From positions 1 to 10,161 of the forward strand of contig JBFKAV010000127.1 of assembly GCA_041621405.1 (NCBI GenBank): a stretch of DNA of 10,161 nt, read 5' to 3'. This stretch comes from JBFKAV01 sp041621405 (GTDB lineage Bacteria; Pseudomonadota; Alphaproteobacteria; Rhodobacterales; Rhodobacteraceae). Every line of letters starts with the position of its first letter. Position 1 is the stretch's first letter. The notes beneath the pieces are model-generated. The model was not told the origin of the DNA. It searched no databases and worked only from the letters and a program-made list of their open reading frames with translations. Below, in pieces: positions 5,646 through 10,161 of the stretch. The position numbers were made by a program, and so were the translations under genes.

Positions 5646-6848
5646 ATGTTCCGACCGATCCGCGCGGCGCTGGTGCTGACGCTTGCACTGGCCGCGGCGC
5701 CGCCGCTGACCGCCCAGGTGGCGCAGGAACCGCGGAACGCCCCTCACCTTGAGCCCGCCTTCGACGGGCAGACCCGCGCCCCGGCAGTGGTGAGCGGTGT
5801 TGCGCTGACCGTCCAGTCCTTCGCCGAGGGGCTGGAGCATCCCTGGGGCATCGCCGCGCTGCCGGACGGCGGCTACCTGGTGACCGAGCGTCCGGGGCGG
5901 CTGCGCGTTGTCTCGGCGGACGGCACGGTTTCCGGCCCGGTCAAAGGCTTGCCCGAGGTTCTGGCGCGGCGGCAGGGCGGGCTCCTCGACGTGGCGCTTG
6001 GTCCGGGGTTTGCAGAGGACCGGGTGATCTTTTGGACCTACGCCAAGCCGGTGGCGGGGGGGCGGTCAGTGACCGCGGCGGCGCGCGGCGTGCTTTCGGC
6101 CGACATGACCGAGGTCACCGAGATTCGGGAGATCTTCGTGCAGGAGCCACCGAGCCGGACGCCGATGCACTACGGCTCGCGGATCGTCTTCGACGGTGCC
6201 GGCCATGCCTTCATCACCACCGGAGAACATTCCAGCCGCGCCGAACGCCGGCTGGCGCAGGACCTCACCACCACCTACGGCAAGGTGATCCGCGTTCGCC
6301 CCGACGGCTCGGTGCCCGAGGACAACCCCTTCGTCGGCCGCGACGGGATCGACACGATCTGGTCCTGGGGCCACCGCAACATCCAGGGCGCGGCGCTGCA
6401 TCCCGAGACCGGGGCGCTCTGGACCATCGAGCACGGGCCGCGCGGCGGCGACGAGGTCAATACCCCGGAGCCGGGACGGAACTACGGCTGGCCGGTGATC
6501 TCCTACGGCGTGAACTACAACGGCTCGGCCGTGGGCGAGGGGGTTGCCGCGAGCGAGGGAATGGAGCAGCCGCGGTATTTCTGGGATCCGGTGATCGCAC
6601 CGGCGGGGATGATCTTCTACCTGGGCGAGATGTTCCCCGAGTGGCGCGGAAACCTCCTGATCGGCTCGCTCAATCCCGGCGGTCTGGTACGGCTTTCGCT
6701 CGACGGCACCCGAGTGACCGGCGAGGAGCGGCTCCTTACCGACCTCGGCCGGGTGCGTGACGTGGAGGCGGCGGCGGACGGGTCACTCCTCCTCCTGATC
6801 GACGCGGCCGACGGGGCGGTGATGCGGGTCTCACGGGCGGGGAACTAG
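5646..6848 (+). CDS. PQQ-dependent aldose-type sugar dehydrogenase, secreted
   Basis: A 400-residue six-bladed beta-propeller of the soluble glucose/sorbosone dehydrogenase (GSDH/YliI-like) family, which oxidises aldose sugars with pyrroloquinoline quinone in the periplasm. Residues 1-23 are a Sec signal peptide (MFRPIRAALVL..., cleavage about LTA-Q). Family motifs are GLEHPWGIAALPDGGYLVTE (62-81), GGLLDVALGPGF (111-122), MHYGSR with the presumed catalytic base His175, YGKVIRVRPDG (211-221), and WGHRNIQG with Arg244, followed by EHGPRGGDEVN (262-272) and NYGWPVISYG (279-288). The ATG at 5646 follows GGGGGAG by 6 bases; the frame is open much further upstream but this start gives the signal peptide. 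No PQQ biosynthesis gene is in view, so cofactor could be scavenged or made elsewhere. The exact sugar is unknown. Confidence 0.93.
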   Translation: MFRPIRAALVLTLALAAAPPLTAQVAQEPRNAPHLEPAFDGQTRAPAVVSGVALTVQSFAEGLEHPWGIAALPDGGYLVTERPGRLRVVSADGTVSGPVKGLPEVLARRQGGLLDVALGPGFAEDRVIFWTYAKPVAGGRSVTAAARGVLSADMTEVTEIREIFVQEPPSRTPMHYGSRIVFDGAGHAFITTGEHSSRAERRLAQDLTTTYGKVIRVRPDGSVPEDNPFVGRDGIDTIWSWGHRNIQGAALHPETGALWTIEHGPRGGDEVNTPEPGRNYGWPVISYGVNYNGSAVGEGVAASEGMEQPRYFWDPVIAPAGMIFYLGEMFPEWRGNLLIGSLNPGGLVRLSLDGTRVTGEERLLTDLGRVRDVEAAADGSLLLLIDAADGAVMRVSRAGN

Positions 6849-6886
6849 GCTTTCCTTCGCCACGACCGGCGTCTAGGCAGGACCGG

Positions 6887-6909
6887 CCCGGCTCGCGGCC
6901 GGGTGTTTT
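6887..6909 (+). terminator. Intrinsic terminator-like hairpin after sugar dehydrogenase
   Basis: The stem CCCGGC/GCCGGG (6887-6892 with 6898-6903, loop TCGCG) is directly followed by TGTTTT (6904-6909). It lies 38 bases after the dehydrogenase stop. It ends only 13 bases before the ATG of the next gene, so any promoter for that gene must be inside or upstream of the hairpin, which makes attenuation possible. Confidence 0.65.
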
Positions 6910-6922
6910 CGTCGGCCCCGAG

Positions 6923-7843
6923 ATGAACCCGCTGCGCGGCATCCTGCTCAAGCTCTGCTCGGTCACCGTCTTCGTGGCGATGGCGAGCCTGATCAAGACA
7001 ACGGCAGCCCATGTTCCGGCCGGTGAGGCGGTGTTCTTCCGCTCGTTCTTCGCGATCCCCGTGATCTTCGCCTGGCTCTGGTTGCAGGGGCAGCTCGAAG
7101 GCGGCATCCGGGTGGTCAGCCCGATGGGCCATGTCTGGCGCGGGCTGGTCGGCACCGTAGCGATGGGCCTGGGCTTTGCCGGGCTCGGCCTCCTGCCATT
7201 CCCCGAGGTTACGGCGATCGGCTACGCGGCGCCGTTGCTCACCGTGGTCTTCGCCGCGATGTTCCTCGGCGAGCGGGTGCGCCTTTTCCGCCTCAGCGCC
7301 GTGGCGCTGGGGCTGGTCGGCGTGCTGATCGTGCTGTCGCCTCGGCTCGGCGGCCTGTCCGATGCCGCCGACAGCCGCGCCACGCTCGGCGCCATGCTGG
7401 TGCTGATGAGCGCCACATGCGCCGCGCTGGCGCAGGTCTTCATCCGCAAGATGGTGACGGTGGAGCGGACCTCGGCCATCGTGTTCTGGTTCTCGTTCAC
7501 CGCGGCGGCGCTGTCGCTCCTCACCCTGCCCTTCGGCTGGGTGTTGCCGGCGCCCCGCGAGGTGGCGTTCCTGGTGCTCGCCGGGCTGTTCGGCGGGGTC
7601 GGGCAGATCCTGCTCACCTCCTCCTACCGCCACGCCGACGCGTCGGTGATCGCGCCGTTCGAATACGCCTCGATGCTGCTCGCCATCGGCATCGGCTATT
7701 TCGTCTTCGACGAGGTGCCGACGCCGGTGATGCTGGCCGGCGCGGTGCTGGTCATCGCCGCCGGCGTGCTGATCATCTGGCGCGAACACCAGCTCGGGCT
7801 AGAGCGTGACCGCCAGCGCAAGGCGATGACGCCGCAGGGTTGA
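6923..7843 (+). CDS. DMT superfamily (EamA) transporter
   Basis: A 306-residue inner-membrane protein with about ten hydrophobic segments arranged as two EamA repeats (residues about 6-138 and 155-287). Each repeat ends in the typical pattern: FPEVTAIGYAAPLLTVVFAAMFLGERV (given here in part as TAIGYAAPLLTV, 97-108, and FLGERV, 114-119) and, in the second half, ADASVIAPFEYASMLLA (239-255) with VFDEVPTP (261-268). Family members export or exchange metabolites such as amino acids, S-adenosylmethionine or purines; the substrate here is unknown. The C-terminus is a charged cytoplasmic tail (REHQLGLERDRQRK). The ATG at 6923 has only a weak Shine-Dalgarno (CCGAG), and a terminator-like hairpin ends 13 bases upstream, so its expression control is unclear. 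A cobalamin riboswitch begins about 80 bases after its stop but belongs to the next operon. Confidence 0.92.
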   Translation: MNPLRGILLKLCSVTVFVAMASLIKTTAAHVPAGEAVFFRSFFAIPVIFAWLWLQGQLEGGIRVVSPMGHVWRGLVGTVAMGLGFAGLGLLPFPEVTAIGYAAPLLTVVFAAMFLGERVRLFRLSAVALGLVGVLIVLSPRLGGLSDAADSRATLGAMLVLMSATCAALAQVFIRKMVTVERTSAIVFWFSFTAAALSLLTLPFGWVLPAPREVAFLVLAGLFGGVGQILLTSSYRHADASVIAPFEYASMLLAIGIGYFVFDEVPTPVMLAGAVLVIAAGVLIIWREHQLGLERDRQRKAMTPQG

Positions 7844-7887
7844 CCGGGGCTGCCGTCGCCTCCTGCGCGCGAGCAGTCGTTCCCGGC

Positions 7888-7917
7888 TTGAGTCGCCCGG
7901 TGCTTCCACCCTATTCT
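7888..7917 (+). promoter_or_regulatory. Sigma70-like promoter for the B12-controlled ton operon
   Basis: TTGAGT (7888-7893) and TATTCT (7912-7917) are separated by 18 bases. Each hexamer matches the consensus at four of six positions including the most important ones. The predicted transcription start, about 7924, falls just before the first conserved riboswitch helix, exactly where expected for a riboswitch-controlled transcript. Confidence 0.6.
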
Positions 7918-8110
7918 GGCCCTGCCACGGTCCGGGCGGTCAGCCGCCCGGTGAAAAGGGAACCGGGTGCGGGGCCGGATCGGCCCCAATGCCCGGGCTG
8001 CCCCCGCAACTGTAGGCGGCGAGCGGGGCCACTCAAGCCACTGGAGCGATCCGGGAAGGCCGGCCCCCGCTGAGACCCGCGAGCCAGGAGACCTGCCGAG
8101 GCGATCACCC
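7918..8110 (+). promoter_or_regulatory. Cobalamin (adenosylcobalamin-type) riboswitch aptamer
   Basis: All conserved blocks of the cobalamin riboswitch are present in order. A P2-like hairpin CCGGGCGG/CCGCCCGG (7932-7939 with 7944-7951) leads into GTGAAAAGGGAA (7951-7962). CTGCCCCCGCAACTGT follows at 7998-8013, then CCACTGG (8038-8044), the CCGGGAAGGCCGG block (8051-8063) and the B12 box AGCCAGGAGACCTGCC (8082-8097). GGTC at 7929-7932 can pair with GACC of the B12 box to close the structure. In the known family, B12 binding lowers expression of downstream uptake or synthesis genes. The downstream genes here are exbB, two exbD and tonB. End points are approximate. Confidence 0.95.
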
Positions 8111-8440
8111 TGCCCGCGCGCGAGGGGCGCGCGAGGCAACGGGCCTTCCCGGTGTGGTGATGCCTTCACCCGTGGCGGGCCCTTCCCGCCACGCATCGTC
8201 AACTGGAGCGCCCGGGATCCGGGCGCCGGGGGTCACCGGGCATGGCACATCCGCCCGAACGCATCATCTGCCTCGAAGGGGAGGCCGCGGCGGCGCCTTG
8301 CCCGGTCGCCGAGGCACCCCGCTCCCTCTCGGGCGCGGCCCCGGCGATCCGCGAGCGCCGCCTCCAAGGATCCGAGCCGCCGCGGTTCCCCCGGTCCCGC
8401 CGCGCCGTTCGCCGAATCGACCAAAGAGGCCACTTGATGC

Positions 8441-8520
8441 CTGCCCCCCATTTCCGCGTTTCGGAAATACCCCCTGGAGGGCTCGCGGAACGCGAGCGGG
8501 GGGCAGACGGCCCCCCTCCG
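8441..8520 (-). repeat. Rhodobacterales-type intergenic hairpin element, copy 2 (inverted)
   Basis: Read on the minus strand it is a GGGGGGC/GCCCCCC hairpin (8516-8510 with 8504-8498), a GCTCGCG/CGCGAGC hairpin with a 3-base loop (8497-8481), CCCTCCAGGGG, then GTATTTC and an ATTTCCG/CGGAAAT hairpin (8468-8450). The hairpin, C-run and GGTATTTC order matches the copy at 4171-4212 in opposite orientation. It lies immediately upstream of the exbB ribosome binding site. Confidence 0.45.
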
Positions 8521-8527
8521 CCGGAGG
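8515..8527 (+). promoter_or_regulatory. exbB Shine-Dalgarno with adjacent anti-SD hairpin
   Basis: GGAGG at 8523-8527 is a strong ribosome binding site 7 bases before the exbB ATG. CCTCC at 8515-8519 can pair fully with it across a 3-base loop (GCC). Two of those C/C positions (8515-8516) are also claimed by the neighbouring G6C/GC6 hairpin (8498-8516), so the two helices compete partly. This could set translation efficiency of exbB. Confidence 0.4.
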
Positions 8528-8534
8528 CAACAAG

Positions 8535-9179
8535 ATGACCGGCCTCGTCGCCTTCCTCGACCGTGGCGGCCCGGCGATGTGGGCCATCGCCGCGTTGTCG
8601 GTGCTGACGCTGGCGTTGATCCTGTGGAAGACCTGGCGACTGGCGCTGATGGGCGCCTGGTCCGGAGCCGCGACCCGGCAAGCGGTCGAGGCCTGGGTCG
8701 CCGGCAACTCGGAGGCGGGCGCCGCGATCGCCGGCCGCCGCAGTCTGCGCGCGCGCACCGCTTCGGCCGCGATGGCGGCCCGGCGCGATGCCACGCTCTC
8801 CGACGAGGCCGCCCGCGAGGAGACGACCCGCGTCGCCCGCGCCGCGGTGGCGGAGGCGCGGATGGGGCTCCGGGCGCTCGAACTGGTCGCCAACATCGCG
8901 CCGCTGATCGGCCTCCTCGGCACCGTGCTCGGCATGATCGCCGCCTTCCAGGCGCTGCAGGAGAGCGGTGCGCGGGCCGATCCCTCGGTGCTCGCCGGTG
9001 GCATCTGGGAGGCGCTTCTGACCACGGCGGCGGGCATGTCGGTGGCAATCCCGGCGGCAATGGCGCTGGCCTGGTTCGAGGCGGTGATCGAGAGCGCCGA
9101 GGCCGACATGGAGGACGCCGCCACCCGGATATTCACCCGCGGCCCCGCTGCCGCCGCGCTGCGACAGGCGGGCCCATGA
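8535..9179 (+). CDS. exbB: ExbB-like proton channel subunit (MotA/TolQ/ExbB family)
   Basis: A 214-residue inner-membrane protein that forms the pentameric channel energising TonB. It has three membrane segments: about 13-35, 114-140 and 153-180. The second contains the family core IAPLIGLLGTVLGMIAAFQ (121-139, with Thr130) and the third contains GIWEALLTTAAGMSVAIPAA (156-175, with Thr163/Thr164), matching the channel-lining threonines of ExbB. A charged cytoplasmic loop lies between TM1 and TM2, with a short cytoplasmic tail. ATG at 8535 has GGAGG 7 bases upstream. It is the first clear gene after the cobalamin riboswitch, and its TGA overlaps the exbD1 start as ATGA. TolQ is the alternative, but two small ExbD/TolR partners and a TonB-like protein follow, with no tolA/tolB in view, so ExbB is preferred. 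Confidence 0.9.
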   Translation: MTGLVAFLDRGGPAMWAIAALSVLTLALILWKTWRLALMGAWSGAATRQAVEAWVAGNSEAGAAIAGRRSLRARTASAAMAARRDATLSDEAAREETTRVARAAVAEARMGLRALELVANIAPLIGLLGTVLGMIAAFQALQESGARADPSVLAGGIWEALLTTAAGMSVAIPAAMALAWFEAVIESAEADMEDAATRIFTRGPAAAALRQAGP

Positions 9180-9556
9180 GCTTCGCCTTCGCCTCCCCGC
9201 GGCGGCGCCGCCGCCCGAGCCTCACGCCGATGATCGACGTGGTGTTCCTGCTACTGGTGTTCTTCCTGCTCGCCGCCCGCTTCGTCCCGGAAGGCGCGAT
9301 CCCGATCGCCGGCGCCGGTGCCGGCGCGAACTACGAAGGCCCGCCGCGGCTCGTCGAGGTCCGTCCCGAGGGGCTCAGGCTCAACGGCGTCGCGCTGGCG
9401 CCCGAGGCGCTGCTCGGGGAGCTCGCGCGGCTCGCGGCCTCTCCCGAGGACGCGGTGATCCTGCGCGCGCGGGGTGGCGCGACGCTGCAGCACCTGGTCG
9501 CCGCGCTGGAGCTGCTGCGCGACGCCGGTCATGCCCGCCTGGTGCTGGTGGAGTAG
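9176..9556 (+). CDS. exbD: ExbD/TolR family protein 1, canonical Asp present
   Basis: A 126-residue single-pass inner-membrane protein with a short Arg-rich cytoplasmic N-terminus (RRRRR at 9-13), one membrane segment (about 20-38) and a periplasmic domain. The membrane segment begins SLTPMIDVVFLLLVFFLL, where Asp21 is the conserved proton-carrying residue equivalent to E. coli ExbD Asp25. The periplasmic part has the small alpha/beta fold pattern (LVEVRPEGLRLNG, then LQHLVAALELLRDAG, then RLVLVE). The ATG overlaps the exbB stop (ATGA at 9176-9179), so translation is probably coupled. The next exbD-like gene starts four bases after its TAG. Confidence 0.9.
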   Translation: MSFAFASPRRRRRPSLTPMIDVVFLLLVFFLLAARFVPEGAIPIAGAGAGANYEGPPRLVEVRPEGLRLNGVALAPEALLGELARLAASPEDAVILRARGGATLQHLVAALELLRDAGHARLVLVE

Positions 9557-9560
9557 GCGG

Positions 9561-9926
9561 ATGCGGTTCGCGGCAACACGGCGGCGAGAGCGGCGCGAAA
9601 GCATCGTGCCGATGATCAACGTGGTGTTCCTTCTGCTGATCTTCCTGATGCTCACCGCCGAGATGGCCCCTGCCCCGCCGCTCGAAATCAGCCCGCCCGA
9701 GGCGGCGGCTCCGGCCGAACGCCCCGGCGAATGGGTGCTGCACCTCGGCCCCGACGGCACGCTTGCGCTCGGGACGAGACGTGGCGAGGCGGCCCTGGCG
9801 GCAGTGCCAGCGGGCGCTGTGGTGCAGCTTCGCGCCGATGCCCACCTGCCGGCGGCCGAACTGGCGGCGCTCTTGCCCCGGCTCGGCCACGCCGCCGAGG
9901 TCCGGTTGGTGACGGTGGCGCCATGA
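9561..9926 (+). CDS. ExbD/TolR family protein 2, key Asp replaced by Asn
   Basis: A 121-residue single-pass inner-membrane protein paralogous to the preceding ExbD. It has an Arg-rich N-terminus (ATRRRERRES), one membrane segment (about 17-34) and a periplasmic domain with the same spacing (WVLHLGPDGTLALG, then AAELAALLPRLGHA, then VRLVTV). In the membrane motif SIVPMINVVFLLLIFLML the position of the conserved Asp is Asn20 (codon AAC at 9618-9620). In E. coli ExbD and TolR this Asp is needed for proton-driven work, so this subunit should not carry protons by itself. It may form a heterodimer with ExbD1 inside the ExbB pentamer. Its TGA overlaps the tonB ATG (ATGA at 9923-9926). Confidence 0.88.
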   Translation: MRFAATRRRERRESIVPMINVVFLLLIFLMLTAEMAPAPPLEISPPEAAAPAERPGEWVLHLGPDGTLALGTRRGEAALAAVPAGAVVQLRADAHLPAAELAALLPRLGHAAEVRLVTVAP

Positions 9927-10161
9927 GGCGCTTGGTCGAGCCCGCGGTCTTCCTCGGCCTCGCCTCGGCGCTGCACGCGAGCGTCTGGATCGGCTTCGGC
10001 GGCGGCGGTGCGCCGGCATGGAGCGGCGCCGGCGCCGGTGCGGCGGTGGTGGTTGAGGCGGCGAGCCCCGCGACGGCGGCGCTGGTCCGCCGCTGGGAGG
10101 CGCCGCCCGAACGCGCGCCCGATCCGGCCATCCCCGCGGCCCCTTCGCCGGTTGCCGGGCC
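9923..10161 (+). CDS. TonB-like energy transducer, N-terminal part
   Basis: The reading frame runs from the ATG at 9923 off the right edge (79 complete codons). It begins MRRLVEPAVFLGLASALHASVWIG (shown here as MRRLVEPAVFLG followed by LASALHASVWIG), a short cytoplasmic tip and one uncleaved-looking membrane anchor. A Gly/Ala-rich stretch follows, then EAASPATAALVRRWEAPPERA and the start of a Pro/Ala-rich linker. This is the architecture of TonB: anchor, Pro-rich periplasmic spacer, C-terminal receptor-contacting domain (not visible). The Ser17/His20 pair typical of E. coli TonB is matched in spirit by S15 and H18 in the anchor, spaced three apart. Position after exbB-exbD-exbD and the start/stop overlap make TonB by far the best reading; the C-terminal domain would settle it. 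Confidence 0.75.
   Translation, partial: MRRLVEPAVFLGLASALHASVWIGFGGGGAPAWSGAGAGAAVVVEAASPATAALVRRWEAPPERAPDPAIPAAPSPVAG

Larger units (their letters stand above)
8111..8534 (+). other. Long structured leader between riboswitch and exbB, no clear gene
   Basis: This 424-base stretch has no recognisable gene. It starts with a row of strong hairpins: CGCGCGC/GCGCGCG inside TGCC/GGCA (8111-8138), GGTGA/TCACC (8156-8170), a 9-bp stem CGTGGCGGG/CCCGCCACG (8171-8193) and an 8-bp stem GCGCCCGG/CCGGGCGC (8208-8226). None has a T-run. Next comes a less structured part (8227-8440) holding an ATG at 8242. A frame from there runs to a TGA at 8536-8538 overlapping the exbB ATG; its start (PPERIICLEGE) faintly recalls the N-terminus of BtuF-like B12-binding proteins, but the rest does not. 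The final part (8441-8527) is the inverted intergenic element and an SD-masking hairpin. It may be the expression platform or the scar of a lost uptake gene. Confidence 0.55.

Noticed and set aside
6845..7789. Minus-strand frame opposite the EamA transporter
   Set aside because: The product is His/Gln/Arg/Glu-rich with no motif, the usual antisense image of a hydrophobic membrane protein gene.
7967..8437. Open frame running through the riboswitch
   Set aside because: It covers the conserved aptamer RNA, so the openness reflects GC content rather than coding.
8233..9136. Overlapping minus-strand frames opposite the leader and exbB
   Set aside because: Low-complexity Arg/Pro/Ala products, no ribosome binding site that stands out, and they oppose a well-supported ExbB.
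8535..10161. Tol-Pal (tolQ-tolR-tolA) as an alternative reading of the last operon
   Set aside because: There are two ExbD/TolR-type genes, the last protein has a TonB-like anchor and Pro-rich linker, and the operon follows a B12 riboswitch, which fits Ton rather than Tol.

Overview
The window is GC-rich chromosomal DNA (roughly 65-70% GC by eye) from an alphaproteobacterium, most likely a member of the Rhodobacterales. This assignment rests on gene content and protein style (GltB, MtgA, a GST next to QueG, paired ExbD proteins with a TonB), on frequent GTG/TTG/ATGA starts, and on an intergenic element (G-run/C-run hairpin followed by a C-run and GTATTTC) that I associate from memory with Rhodobacterales. 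No phage, transposase or CRISPR signal was seen; codon use looks uniform across the genes.

Layout. (1) 1-1857: the 3' part of gltB (glutamate synthase large subunit), entering from the left edge. (2) 1858-2049: a palindrome-rich spacer between converging genes. (3) 2050-2556, minus strand: an unrecognised 168-aa conserved-looking protein with CC and CxxC cysteine pairs. (4) 2557-2683: divergent spacer with a perfect 16-bp palindrome and candidate promoters. (5) 2684-5280, plus strand: mtgA (peptidoglycan glycosyltransferase), a glutathione S-transferase family gene and queG (epoxyqueuosine reductase, itself a cobalamin enzyme), with a repeat-type element between the last two. (6) 5398-5589: a small, very charged 63-aa protein with its own upstream 15-bp palindrome. 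(7) 5646-6848: a secreted PQQ-dependent aldose-type sugar dehydrogenase, followed by a terminator-like hairpin. (8) 6923-7843: a 10-TM DMT/EamA transporter. (9) 7888-8534: a sigma70-like promoter, a clear cobalamin (B12) riboswitch and a 425-nt, heavily folded leader with no convincing gene. (10) 8535-10161: an operon exbB - exbD1 - exbD2 - tonB (tonB cut by the right edge), with overlapping or near-abutting start/stop codons.

How it works together. The last block is the most interesting. A B12 riboswitch appears to control an energy-transducing TonB/ExbB/ExbD set directly, with no outer-membrane receptor gene between riboswitch and exbB. By inference this is a dedicated energiser for cobalamin uptake. 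The two ExbD proteins differ at the key membrane residue: ExbD1 has the canonical Asp, ExbD2 has Asn. This predicts an asymmetric ExbD heterodimer or a specialised non-proton-carrying partner. None of these systems is wholly new as a family. The unusual points are the direct riboswitch-energiser arrangement, the Asp/Asn ExbD pair, the folded leader including a Shine-Dalgarno-masking hairpin, and two perfect palindromes in promoter regions.
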